Assembly (NCBI GenBank): GCA_037176885.1
Contig: JAWWNJ010000065.1
Coordinates: forward strand, 868,001 to 932,000
Direction: 5' to 3'
Length of the DNA stretch: 64,000 nt
DNA from: Favolaschia claudopus
Lineage: Eukaryota; Basidiomycota; Agaricomycetes; Agaricales; Mycenaceae
Position numbers and translations under genes: made by a program. Of this stretch, positions 33,311 through 44,900 are shown in pieces. Positions within the stretch are counted from its first letter, which is position 1. Every line of letters starts with the position of its first letter. A model generated the notes under the pieces. That model had not been told where the DNA came from, did not search any database, and saw nothing but the letters and a program-made list of their open reading frames with translations.

Positions 33311-33478
33311 TTAGTATATGTTTGCCACACCTAGCGTGGGAATCCTTAGCCTTTCTTCTCTTTGGATTCTCCCTCGCTAGGTGCGCTGTAATGTATTCCT
33401 AGTAGCGTCTTTAATTAACTTTGGATTCTCCCTCGCTAGACCCTCGAGACATCTCGGGTCCTAAAGGTTGCCCTTACA
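33091..33478 (+). repeat. 3' LTR of gypsy element (388 bp)
   Basis: Identical by eye to the 5' LTR except the 4-bp loop GAAG in place of CTTC within the 12-bp-stem hairpin. The end of the pol frame occupies its first ~220 bp. Confidence 0.95.
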
Positions 33479-34915
33479 GTTGACGGATGGGCTGAGATGC
33501 TCAAATCTGGGTCCCGAAATTGCACAGATGGGAGCGTATTTGGGCAGACTAGCCCAGAAGGGATTCTCACTGGGCTTGAGGCTGAGGATCCGGTTGAAAA
33601 TTACTTCGACTGAAACAAGATGTTGAGAGTTCAACATTCACCAGAAGGGCCTTACTACTCTACTTGGTAAGTGAATTCTTCACGAAAAACAGCATTTTGA
33701 AGGAATTTTGAAGGGTGAAAATTCCGTTCAACAGAGGTGGGCGTGACGCGCAGTTGACGAAATTGAACATAATTGTACAGTAGCTTAGAATCTGATGCTT
33801 CGCCTCTTTGGCTTGGACACCTCGGCGGATCTTGATTGTCATTCAATCAATTTCTCTAAATTCATCCACTGCCGAATTTTGTGGAATTTGTTCAGTTGTC
33901 CATGTGTTTCGTCTTCATCCTGAACTATTACCTGTCGGTCTCTGAGTCGCCATCTTTTCTTTTCACTCGAACCAGCAATTCACTGACTGACTTTGTTCTA
34001 GCGCAAGATCCGCTTCATTTCGATTCGATTAGTACTAGAGTGTCGGATAAGGTTCGTCTGACTCGAAACCTCAAATTTCTATCACCGTTTCAAAAATACG
34101 GAATTTAAACTGACGCGGGGATCAGTCACGCTGTCACTGTCACACAATTTTTCCACCACCAAACAAAACGCGGGGAACGTACCAAAAATGACTGGTAGCC
34201 TCTAGTAGCACATGCCAGAAGTCCCTAACATACATGTAACTCATTATATACTACCGTGAGAATACACAGGCTCCGCGCAGCGGGCCTCCGCGGCGAGCGG
34301 CAGCACCACGCAGTGGGCCCAGCGGCGAGCGACAGCACCACGCAGTGGGCCTCCGCGGCGAGCGGTAGCACCACGCAGTGGGCCCCGCGGCGAGCGTTGC
34401 CCCGCGCAGCGGTCGGAGTCTGGGGTGGAAAACCCCAGCCGTCCGGGCCGGCGCCCGCAAAAGCTCCCTCAAGTATTGCTCAAAGTTGGTGAAAATATGA
34501 CAAAAATAAAAAAAGCACACAGGCAAAATAAATACAGAAGTAACTACGGGCCGTCAGGCAAAAGGAGGGGGGTCTGGGGGGAACAACGTTCCCCCCAGCG
34601 CGGCATTGACCAGAAAAATCGACGCGGGGAAGCCGTGGGAAGTCACTGTCACAGTGTGACATTTCCCCGCGTCTGTTTAGTCTCCAAAAAATACTGACTA
34701 TCTGTTGAGTTAAAGTTCCCCTTTATATATCCATTGATTGATATACACAAGGAAGAACTCCGCGCATACGCCAAAACAAATAGGAAATGTAAGTTTCTCA
34801 ATTCCGACAACTCGCCCCAGCTCGACCGCATGGATAAACCCCGGTGCATTGACTGGAGAAGAAATCTGAAACTGAAAAGAGTAGTAGAAGCCCATAGCTT
34901 CGTATCTCTAGCAGA
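33479..34915. other. No accepted gene; GC-rich minisatellite inside
   Basis: Apart from the minisatellite at 34285-34415 this stretch holds only short unconvincing ORFs. GCAGTGGGCC and GGCGAGCG motifs recur around the array. Confidence 0.4.
34285..34415 (+). repeat. ~33-bp GC-rich minisatellite, 3.5-4 units
   Basis: Unit contains GCGGCGAGCGGCAGCACCAC and GCAGTGGGCC. Three clear tandem units and a degraded fourth occur, with single-base differences. It is open in one frame (Ser/Thr/Gln-rich), but no gene context supports translation. Confidence 0.8.
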
Positions 34916-35149
34916 ATGAACTCATCTGAGCGCAAACAAGCAAAATCACTGATGAGGCGAACCGAAATTGAGAAACCGGATACATACATACTTACCAAGG
35001 TGGGTTTCACCAACAATCCGACGTCATCGAGAGATGCGGTCAGGCGCACGGCCGTTCCCCGCTCCAGTGGCGATCATGACAAAGTACATAGGACGCTTCC
35101 GCGAAAGGTAGAGCTTGTTGCTCGTCGTTCCAAGAGGCTCGCAGGACGG
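34916..35149 (+). CDS. Possible upstream exon, unknown
   Basis: An ORF MNSSERKQAKSLMRRTEIE ending before a good donor (CG|GTGAGT, 35148). It could be a first exon for the gene at 35355, but the phase does not match the only clear acceptor (GCGCAG before GTGGCCATCC), so the link is unproven. Lys/Arg-rich C-terminus. Confidence 0.25.
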
Positions 35150-35354
35150 TGAGTAGAGCAGTGAGCGTGGAAGTCGCTCAGAAAGGCAACTCAAGCGATG
35201 CGGCACGAATCGGCACGTTGTTTCCTTTCTTGGAACGGTGAAAAAGTGCTGCTCCACTTGTGGTTTTTGAATGACGTTCTTGTGCGTGAAATTTTGTTTT
35301 TCACCGGTTGCTAATAAGCTCTAATTAATAAAAGTGCACTTTAACCGCCATAAG

Positions 35355-38193
35355 GCGCAGGTGGCCATCCCACTGTGGACACGATCTTCAAGAAGATTGC
35401 CGAAAATCCTCGCTCCGTTGATCCACCCGAGCAGAGCAAATCATTGCCTCATACGCAGCGTCAGCTCGCCATCGCATCGACTTCAAAGGCTCTTCCATGT
35501 ATGGGTTTATCATCCAAAGAAGAGCCTCTCATCGCCCAATATCTCGGTCGACCAGGGGCTGATGGCGGTGGCGGGAGGTCGGTTACTAAAATTACACATG
35601 AACTGTACCCACGAGCAGCATCCTACAAGAAACTTTCTACCGCTCAGAAAGATCGTGTGGATGCCCAACAAGCTCATGGATGGCTCTGGCTGAATGACCG
35701 CTCGAGGCTGAAGGTTTTCTCGTCAGCATGCAAGAAGGTGGTCCACTCTCGATCAACTGACGCAGCTTGCAACGAGTGTATGATGGCGTTACTCGCAAAC
35801 AAGAACTTCAAAAAAGCAATCCGAATTGAATGTCCTGATACTGAGAATTTCAAATTCACCAACGAAATTTATACGGGGACGAATATGGGCATATTATTTA
35901 CCAAGTGCCGCGGATTGCAAGACATCTTCGAAGCAAAGGTGTGATTTTTTGTGTGAAACTTACCGTGGTCAGGCCGGTCGTTGACCAATTGCTATATAGG
36001 ACAGTAAAACACCCGCCCTTAGATACGCAATTGGTGTACTGAACGGCAAATATCGCGGGGACGATGTATTTGCCGGGTTGCTCGAAGGCCTAATGATGAA
36101 GTCAGATAAGGAGGATCGCGGCGTCGGGACGCAGGGCATGAGATACTCCCCGCAAGCTATGGAATTCTGGCATATTCTACACATGCATAGTCCTCGCGCT
36201 TTCAAGTTTGCCAAGAAATATCTTCCAGCTCCCACCGAGCGAACCCTACAGTGCGTAACTTATCTACATTTCTTTTAAGATTCACTGGCTAACTCGAAGC
36301 TTTGTAGGCGTCACCGCGCTGCTCTACCAAGCCTTCCTTTGGGAATTCAAGAGCGGACCTTCACCCTAGTTCACGACCGTCTCGCTGTCTTGAGCTATAC
36401 TGGGCCGGTTGCCTTAAGTTGCGACGACACAAAACTAATACAGTCGAAGCTGTCATAACCCATAGGCCTTGGTTAGGTCCACAAGGTATGGCATATGACA
36501 GATTTATGGGTTATCCCAGCCAAAAGTCAGTCAAAATTCCCGAAAAATGTATGGGTTAAGGCAGATTATGGGTTACGAGAGCTATGGGTTATGACAGCTT
36601 CGACTGTACCGGCTTTCCGACCTTACTATAATAATCACAGACAAGCGTGGTTCATTGTTGGTGGTACCGGTGAACCTCTCGAGCTGATAGACCCCGAACA
36701 ATACCAGAAAGTTGTGATTGATTGTTCCATACAGAAAGCTACGAAGGCATGTCTTTGCGCTCGGTATTAATCTTGTATGCTTATTGACTGCTTGCATAGC
36801 TTCGACTCTGGGTTCTTCAGGTGCCCATTCCGAAGATTGCCCCTATTATCGTTGCTGCTCTGCCGATCTCGGAAAGTAATTCTGCGGAGGAGCTGCTCGT
36901 TCCGCTATGGAAAATCTTCGAGAGATTGTTGGAACAGAATATCCAGGTTGTTTCGTATGCCAGTGATGGCACCGCAGTCGAGCGGTCGTTGCAGCGACTT
37001 CTTGTCCAGAAATCATCGAAGAAGGTTTCCCATAAAACCGTACATCCCACTTCGAAGAAAGACATTGAGATTGTCATCCCACTCTATGGAAAAGATGCTA
37101 ACCGCCCGCTCGCCATCCTCCAAGACGCTCATCATGGCAGAAAAGACGCTCGGAACGCTGTCTTTTCCGGCGCCAAAGAGATTGTTCTCGGGAATCAGGT
37201 TGTGCTGTACGCTGATTTCTTGGAGATGTCATTGGCTGCAGATGGTCCGCTATTTCGGCGCGATACCTCAGAGAAGATGGACCGGCAAGATGACCCTGCG
37301 GCAACGCGGTTCCTCTCTGCAGCTTCGTTAGAATGGTTCAAGAATAATTGACCCGACAAACACGGTGTCATGGTGTACCTCTTCGTATTTGGAGAGCTTA
37401 TTGACGCCTACCAAAGTCGTATCATGTCCATCGAGGAGCGCGTGCAGATTGTTCTCCGGACCCGGTTTTTTATGGAAATATGGGAAAACTTTCTACAAAC
37501 AGCTGGCTATCCGAAACACCAGTATCTCATCTCACATGAGTTTCGGGACGTCATTCGTATCCTTGTGGATGGACTTCTTCAACTCGTGTACATATATCGC
37601 GACTATATTCCTGGTCCGCCGAAGCCCATCCTTGTTTGGATGATGATGACCGAGCCCGTGGAGCACACTTTCGGCGACTCACGAGACATCAACAAGGACT
37701 TCACCTTCCTTCAAGTTCTGCAGATGAATCCCAAGCTTCATATACAACTTCGGGAGCTCGCATTGAATGCGTCAATTATAACGGGTAAAGCCAAGGCGGA
37801 AGGATACAGTCATACTTACACCGACAATCGTGATATCAACATCCCTGCCCTCTCAACCTTCCCCTCTGATGCAGAAATCAACGGTGCTGCTGTCCGCGCC
37901 CATGAAGAGGCTGAAAACTTATTTGCGCTTCTTGGAGTTGTTGCTTCGGATGTATGCAACGAAGACCATGCATCACCAAACTGGTTCACAGTCCCGGTTG
38001 TTGACGAGGATGAGCTTGAGTCCGCAACCTTGAATCTATCACAGGACACCAACAGCAGCGAGGAAGAATTCGACTTGCAAGATGCAATAGAGCGGCTGGA
38101 TGATATCTCAATGCCAACACAACGAGAGGATAATGCTAACATGGATCTCACATATGGTGTCATTGCGATAACAATTGACGAGGAGATGCGGAT
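35355..38193 (+). pseudogene. Uncharacterised family with DDE-like motif layout, broken
   Basis: Exons about 35355-35938, 36000-36250, 36308-36746 and 36800-38193 join in frame. The third junction is a GC-AG intron (36747-36799) required by the reading frame (KATK then LRLWVLQVP). Candidate catalytic blocks appear in order: LSCDDTKL (36418-36438), VSYASDGTAVERS (36950 on) and TEPVEHTFGDSR (37650 on). That spacing resembles RNase H-fold DDE transposases, especially the layout of P-element/THAP9-like proteins; the relation is inference. The third exon is interrupted by a 166-bp MITE giving an in-frame TAA, and TGA 37349-37351 breaks the fourth exon between FKNN and PDKHGV. The family appears, from general familiarity, as hypothetical proteins in mushroom genomes. 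No TIRs were found around it. Confidence 0.6.
36441..36606. mobile_element. 166-bp Tc1/mariner-type MITE in an exon
   Basis: Inverted ends CAGTCGAAGCTGTCATAACC / GGTTATGACAGCTTCGACTG flanked by TA on both sides (36439-36440, 36607-36608). Removing the insert and one TA restores the reading DDTKLIPAFRPYY exactly. Insert plus TA is 168 bp, so the frame is kept, but a TAA lies within it. Confidence 0.92.
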
Positions 38194-38708
38194 GTGAGTG
38201 ACACAAGAGTATCCTCGCTAGCACGACAGCTCATGGCCCAATCTGACAGCGCCTCGATGCCGGAACCAACCCTAGAGCAATTGAAGGTCTTCAACGAAGA
38301 GGATGCAGCGCAAATAAAGAATGTACTTACAACTACATCCACATCTGCTCCCACCGCCGAAAACATTCGCTCTGACCTGCGATGTCCAAGAACTAATTGA
38401 TATCCGTCGACGCCACCAAACACGACAGGCGGAGACTGGAGTGCGCGTTAACCCCGAAACACCGATGGCTTCCAATTTGTCTGAAAAGCAACAGTTTCTT
38501 AAACGTATCAATGAAGTCATCAAATCTCAAGAGGATCGAGGTGTTGGCACGGGGCTCGAGCGTGACCACCGCTGGCGTAAAGCTGCACCCGGAGCACGGG
38601 AGGGTGTTATCGACGGAAAGTTGGCTCCAGCACCGACGGCGGGAAGCTCGGCTAACGCTAGTAAGGTCACAACGGGAAATGCCAATCAAGTAAGATTCGT
38701 GTTCCGTT
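38194..38708 (+). pseudogene. C-terminal exons of the 35-40 kb gene, disrupted
   Basis: The frame following 38193 continues as SLARQLMAQSDSASMPEPTL ... EEDAAQIKN in one phase, then DVQELIDIRRRHQTRQAETGV ... GNANQ in another. No intron of acceptable size links these phases (the best GT-AG pair at the first break is only 28 nt), so frame damage is likely. A donor GTAAGA at 38692 opens an intron that hosts the MITE at 38709-39402. Confidence 0.5.
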
Positions 38709-39402
38709 CAAGGGGGCACCGGCAATCTAACCGGCGACTAAGGGCTAGTTAGTCCGGCCGCCAGGCCGGAAAAAAAAAATTGACCCCCCCAAAATTTGAG
38801 CGGGAATGAGCTTCTGGTAGTCTGTTTGAGTGAGAAGCACTGGTGCTAGGTCTACATGTGGCTTTCTACTAAATTCTAGGGGTTGTCAAGGGGGCACCGG
38901 CAATCTAACCGGCGACTAAGGGCTAGTTAGTTAGTCCGGCCGCCAGGCCGGAAAAAAAAAATTGACCCCCCCAAAATTTGAGCGGGAATGAGCTTCTGGT
39001 AGTCTGTTTGAGTGAGAAGCACTGGTGCTAGGTCTACATGTGGCTTTCTACTAAATTCTAGGGGTTGTAGTGTCGCTCCGCTGTAGACAGCCTGTAGTCA
39101 CTGTCAATGTGGCTTTGTTTGGCCCAGCTGTCAACCTAGTGTTAAGTACTATGTTTTGCCATCTAAAGAAGGTTGGAAAGCATCCAATCTGCTTTGGCTA
39201 CTGTTATCAAGCCATTAGAACAGTAACTGAACATCCAATAGATTTATTTGCGGGATGAACTTCAGGTCAACACAGTCCGGCGACTTAACTGTGGGAACAT
39301 ATTGCCGTATATAGTGCTTACGTTAGTTAGTTAGTCCAACCCAGAGGTCAGAAAAGAAAAAAATGGCCCTATATATTTTTTTAGAATGCCGGTGCCCCCT
39401 TG
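38709..39402. mobile_element. 694-bp hAT-type MITE with 8-bp TSD and duplicated left end
   Basis: Inverted ends CAAGGGGGCACCGGCA (38709-38724 and 39387-39402) with a perfect 8-bp duplication GTTCCGTT on both sides (38701-38708, 39403-39410). CAAGG fits the hAT 5'-YARNG terminus. The first 178 bp, including the left terminus, are tandemly repeated at 38887-39068 with a 4-bp TAGT expansion, so this copy has two left ends and one right end. It sits in an intron of the broken gene at 35-40 kb. Confidence 0.93.
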
Positions 39403-39439
39403 GTTCCGTTTGCACAATAGAACTCTGCTCACATGTGTC

Positions 39440-40087
39440 TAGCAATTGAAGAGGCGTCAAAACACTTTCCGCGCGAATCGGGTACCCTCGGAAATTGAAT
39501 CTGCAAGAGTCACGGCTTTGACTCCGCTCTCAGCCGCTACTTACACTGCGAGTCCGGGGACAGGGTATGGGCTTGTATTACACAATGATAAGATAATGGT
39601 GGCCAAAGGTATGATTTTCAATGACTCTATCACAGTGCCAGTCTCACTTTTAACAGTCTTGAGTGTATATTCAAAGACGGGAGGAAAAAATGGAAAGCAT
39701 GCCTGGGTTTCCGATTGCTCTAACATTGCCGCCGCATCCAACATCCCTACACAGGTGTACGAACACATGAATGGCGGCCAGTTTCGAGGGGTTCCGCAAG
39801 CGTTGAAGCAGCTCCATGTGCCGCAGTTTGCACTGGTTCCTTCCAGTTCCTTCTTGTGCTTACTTCACAACACGCCCGAGCAGATACGGAATGTCGGCAT
39901 TAAACTCTCTGCATCGGATTCCGAGCTCTACAAGAAGGTGAACACCCATTTCAAAGGCGTAGTGAGGAGTAGTGGACGAGGGAAAGGGAAGAACAAAATT
40001 TCAGCGACGGATCCGGAGAAGCGTGTGGAGTCTGATCAGGAATCCGACTGTCCCGAGCACTTTCCTGAACATATTTCGGGATGGTAG
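39440..40087 (+). pseudogene. Last exon of the 35-40 kb gene
   Basis: Open from acceptor TGTCTAG (39442) through KRRQNTFRANRVPSEIES to HISGW and TAG 40085. It shows no internal stop. The tail is basic then acidic (RSSGRGKGKNK ... RVESDQESDCPE). It continues the protein interrupted upstream. Its conservation of frame suggests decay of the gene is recent. Confidence 0.55.
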
Positions 40088-40138
40088 AGGCAATGGAATT
40101 TTTTTAGCTATAATTTACGCTATTTTACGCAATTTTTC

Positions 40139-40300
40139 ACGCATATCCCCCGATACCTAGTCCAGCGTCCGGATAAAACATCGACCTTCTGGGAGGCCTG
40201 GTTCGGATTCGGATGAGAAATTCCTCATTTGGGGTCCGGATAAGATGTCCCAAATTCCGGATTTTCCGGGGCAGGCATCATAGGTGATTGTCGGGGGTCC
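40139..40300 (-). repeat. Partial copy of the 48751-49363 MITE family
   Basis: In inverted orientation it matches the left half of the element at 48751: shared blocks GTCCGGATAAAACATCGACC, GGTCCGGATAAGATGTCCC and GGGCAGGCATCATAGGTG. The end near 40300 (GGGGGTCCTG) is diverged from the intact TIR. Truncated; no TSD. Confidence 0.75.
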
Positions 40301-40654
40301 TGTATACACTCACTATGTACATAGGTAACCACAGACATGGTTAATGAGCCAGATATTCAACTGCTTGAAACCAACGAAGACGACGCAGCATAAATGACTA
40401 CTACTGTATAGAAGTACATGAAAGAGCTCTATTTTTGGCTGGTATCTAGGAAGAGCTGATGGTCAGTTTCAAAGCAGCACACAAGCACACAGATGATGAG
40501 TTCAAATCAAGACGACAATACCTGAAGAGATACTAGCAAGGAGCGTGGAGCAAAGCTTTAAGTCCCAATGCCGAACAAGGGATCAATTTATCATCAAATG
40601 CACAGCGGCCTGCTATAACTTTCAGCGCAAGAATTGAAGAAAACTTTTACGCAC

Positions 40655-41234
40655 CAAATCTAATCAAATCGACATTTTTTTCCACAGATTTGATTAAAAC
40701 GACACATTGACCGCCATAAGGGAGTACAGTGTAGTGCTGGGTAAAATTGCCCTATGTAAATTACATCACGAGAATTTTACATGTAATTTACAGTGTAAAA
40801 TACGTTATTTACATCCAGGGTCTCAAGGTCCGTGTAAAATTTAAATAGCGTAAAATACTGAATGAGGCAGAAGCTCAAAAGCGCTCAAACGCGGCTGGAA
40901 TCAGCCTTCAGGAATCCAATTCCAGTGCATTTGTGACAGATCAACAAATCTAATCAAATCGACATTTTTTTCCACAGATTTGATTAAAACGACACATTGA
41001 CCGCCATAAGGGAGTACAGTGTAGTGCTGGGTAAAATTGCCCTATGTAAATTACATCACGAGAATTTTACATGTAATTTACAGTGTAAAATACGTTATTT
41101 ACATCCAGGGTCTCAAGGTCCGTGTAAAATTTAAATAGCGTAAAATACTGAATGAGGCAGAAGCTCAAAAGCGCTCAAACGCGGCTGGAATCAGCCTTCA
41201 GGAATCCAATTCCAGTGCATTTGTGACAGATCAA
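40655..41234 (+). repeat. Exact tandem duplication, 290 bp x 2
   Basis: 40655-40944 and 40945-41234 appear identical base for base. Each unit contains 77 bp of flanking DNA (with TCTAATCAAATCGACATTTT) followed by the left end of the MITE that starts TAGTGCTGGG. Identity implies a recent event or an assembly duplication. Confidence 0.92.
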
Positions 41235-41400
41235 TCGTCTGTCACCGATCGGCACACTTTTGACCATCGAAAACGAGATTTTTTTAGACCCTGGGAGCGT
41301 GGGAATTTTTGAATTTTACATGTAAATTACATCTGTTCCCTCGGCCCGCTTTGAACTTACAGTAAATTACATGGCCGGAGAGCAATTTTACACAGCACTA
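40732..41400. mobile_element. MITE with TAGTGCTG ends and duplicated left half
   Basis: Left end TAGTGCTGGGTAAAATTGCC (40732, again at 41022) pairs with the right end GCAATTTTACACAGCACTA at 41400. The interior is rich in GTAAATTACAT-type palindromic blocks. TAGTG fits hAT termini. Flanks GTACAGTG and GTATGTAG are only partly similar, so no firm TSD. It shares its first nine bases with the element at 21605-22259. Confidence 0.8.
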
Positions 41401-41978
41401 GTATGTAGGTCATGTCAAGCAAGAACAATATTTTTGAATGTCCTTCTAGTAGCCTATAGTTGTGTCTGCTACATACTTGAAGGCTGAAAAAGCTTGACAA
41501 AGGGGCCCTGACCTCCACCCAAATAAGTCGTAAGGCCGTTGTAACCCATCGGTAAGGGATTGTATGACCCTCAGTCGGGCTCCTGTGACCTAGGAGGCAC
41601 GGGGAACAGTTACTGTAGCACTTTTGTATGGGTGAAACGTAACGCGTAACGCCCGCCCTGTTTCGTTTCAACGGTAACGCATAACGGTCGGGTGGTTTCC
41701 CTGAGGACTGCGTGACATACAAAGATGTCGAATAATGTTGCCGTTACTCAGAAAGTCGAGTCTCGACTTGAAAAGTCGACTTCGGGAGCAACTCGACTCG
41801 ACTCGACTCGACTTCGGTGGATCTAAGTCATTTGAAGTTGCTCGAAGTCGACTCGAGTCGCTCAAGTCAGCCGGTTTCTGTAGAAACTGACAAGAGATGA
41901 TATGAGCACATTAGAGGTATAGATGACATAGGTAGAATGTTGTAACACATCGGCGGGATGTACAAATGGTAATTAATG

Positions 41979-44900
41979 TTACACAAGTCTGTCCTCTGGC
42001 ATATTTATGTACTCGTTGTCCGCAAATTCAAGAGAAAATGTAAGTTGTGAGCGAGCACCGGCTCTCTCCGGTTCTGTAGTACTCGCAACAAGCCTTCGCA
42101 GCCAATCTTCATCGTCTTCCGCAGCCGGATTAGACTGCCATCCCGACATGAAGTTGAGTCGTGATTTCTTGAAGTTGAATTTGAGCATCTGTAACGCCTC
42201 CATCAGAATGGGACTTATACGATTGCGCCGCTTTGTATCAGTCTCTGCCGACGAAGAGAAAACCCGCTCGGAAGGAACTGATGTCGCCTGGATGGGAGCA
42301 TAATCACAGAATAGACGGTAGATTCTGGGCCAGGTCTGTTTTCCGTGATTCTAACAACGTTAGAGTGGTGGTTTGAGTATGGAATGACGTCGTACTTACT
42401 GTCCAGTATCCGATCATGTCTGTTTGCTGGCGTGAAAGTATCGGGCTACTCATGTAGTGCTTCATCTCGTCTTCAACGGTCTGAATCACAGTGCCAGTGT
42501 TGGCATTATCGGAGAAATCAAGTGTCTGTGAAACATTGCGAAAACGGGCGGCAGCTCTCGCTATTTCGGCATGGGCAGCAGCCGGTGTCCCGGACCTGGA
42601 ATGGGAACGGGAAGGTGCACGCGAGTCCGAGCCAGAGTTTAGCGGGGACTCGGATGCAGGTGTATCGTTGTCGGCATCTTCGTAAGTTCGAAGCTAGAAC
42701 TCAAACCCGTGAATATTTGCTGTATGAACAAAAGAAAATGCCAGACCTTTTCGAGAATTATTTTCTTGGCTTCGTCTGATTCTCTTCGGGTCCAATTTTT
42801 TCTGATCCATTCAAATCGAATACAAGGATTGATGACTGCGAGTTGAACTCATCAAACAGCTCAAACAGCATAGGGTAGAAAGAAAGTTACACATGGCAAT
42901 GATGTAGGCATCCGTGTCTCCCATTTTGTTATAGTATTTCTTTGCGATCGCTAAGCCGGGGTTGATGAATCGTTGAATATTGGCACTCCGGAGATCGGCG
43001 TCATCCAACATGGCCTGCCACGCACTGACAAACAGCTCGAAGGACGGGATGGCGCCGGCCAAGATGGGCATGTTTTCAGAGGACATAGCCGTTTGGACGG
43101 TATGTGGTTGCTGAATAGATATCAGAATGGTAGCGTCAGGTGAAACAAAAACTGTAAGTACCTCGAGTATCAATTCCATCAACTCCAATTTATTCCAGTG
43201 CTCGTCCTCCAATTTGTGGGCGAATGTTCGGACATCCCGGGTCTTCAGAGCGAAAAATGTGTAGAGGGGCTGAGATGAAGCAATGAATGACACAAGGTTT
43301 GTTCGCAAAATGATCTGAACTCACCTGGCGTAGGTATCGCAGCCGTCGGAGCATGTAAAACACCGAGTCCCATCGTGTTTTCACATCCGGTAAAACAGTA
43401 ACATTCGCAAGCGTCACTGGGGTGAAATCTGATTCACTCACACTCCAGTCTGCATTACGATTGCCTGTCGTGATGATCTCTTGCAGCATGTCGCGGCGCT
43501 GACCCGACTTTCGGACGAAAGCGACAGTTTTGCGAGCACGACGGATCGGGCCAGCCTTCTTCTTCCTACGTGTGACGCGTGTTGCTGGGGGTGGAGCGTC
43601 GGAATCGGAATCTGTCTCTGTTGCGGTGCTGGTTTCGGAATCAGAATAAAGAGGATCATTGTCGCTCTTCTCCATAACCTTGATCACAGCTTGAGAACAT
43701 AAATTGATAACATGAGCAAAGCACCGAATGTAATTCTGCTTCTCATCAAACAAAAACCCCGCCTCAAGTAGCAGCTTGCTGAGGCAGGCCAACATTGATC
43801 CATTATTGGATGCATTTTCAAGCGTAAAGTGCCCAACCTTTGAGTTTATTCAGCACAGGCAAGAGAAAATAAGAGACAAAACCCATGCATGCGTACTTTA
43901 TCGAGTATTCCAGCGCTCCTGAGAATGTTGAACACAATCCGTGCGAGACGATGCCCACTGTGTGCACCGCGAACACGTCTAAATGCCAACAATGCTTGCC
44001 GCAACACAACTTGATTGTCTTCCTTTCTGTGTCCTAGCCAGTGCGCGGTGATCGCAAGATACGGGTGCAAACCCTTCGAACTCCAGATATCAGCAGTAAA
44101 GCTAATTTTTCCGAGAGACGCCTAGATCTTCATAATCAGTAATCTATAACTGAGTAACGAGACGACCTGCAGAGCAATCTTGAGTTCTTCATAGTATAGA
44201 GTCCAGGCATCGATGATCCGATTCCGAAGTTTGGTGCGGTGCGGAATATCTTCGTCGGCCAACGACTCCCGTAGGAGGAGCAATAACTTTCGAAAGTCTT
44301 CGTTTTCTATCAGATTGATAGACTACAGTCAACTCAGACAGCGACCGTGGATCAAAGAAAGAGAGGAAAAACATACAAGATCAGCCGAGACAACAACCCT
44401 GACCAAATGATCGATGAAAGCTTCGGGAGAGAAAGGAATCCGTCCTGCTGCTTTGGCTCGTTGCTCCTCCAGTTGTTTTTGACGTTCGAGTGGGAGTTTG
44501 TTGGGTAGGTTGTACTTAGCGATGATTTGGAGATACTGCGGCATATGGTCTTGAAGTTCAAGATGCTTGCGGCGGGTAGTCAGACTGGTTCTTGCCGAAT
44601 AGACCTGTCTGTAAGACAGAAAATGTAGTAAGTATAATTGGGAATCACATATCAAATTCCTTACTGGCATATCCGACACTTCGCGGATCCATTGACCTTA
44701 GAGAAACCGTAAAAATACTTGGAATCTGCGGATTTATCTTCAGTCATCTCGCTAAGGGCACTCTCCCGCAGCCAGCAGTACCCATCGTCATCAGTGCTCG
44801 TCGAATCGTCAGCACGACGACGACGACGACCACCCGGACGAGCTGGAGCTGCAGGCTGAGCAGCTTCATCAGCGGATGACTCCGCCGTTTGAGCCAACGG

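Larger units (their letters stand above)
27453..33478 (+). mobile_element. Ty3/gypsy chromovirus, near-identical LTRs
   Basis: 388-bp LTRs at 27453-27840 and 33091-33478 flank gag, a pol with protease-RT-RNase H-integrase order, and a C-terminal chromodomain. That order, with integrase after RNase H plus a chromodomain, defines the Chromoviridae branch of Ty3/gypsy. The LTRs differ only in a 4-bp hairpin loop, so insertion is recent. No matching 5-bp flanks were found (GGTGT vs GTTGA), which may mean inter-element recombination. One in-frame TAG interrupts pol; otherwise the element looks complete. Confidence 0.95.

Noticed and set aside
34285..34415. CRISPR-like array
   Set aside because: Units are contiguous GC-rich tandem repeats without unique spacers, and the genome is eukaryotic; it is a minisatellite.
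44811..44834. CGA/ACG triplet run as a possible regulatory microsatellite
   Set aside because: It codes the Arg/Asp-rich disordered region of the hAT transposase in frame and needs no other explanation.
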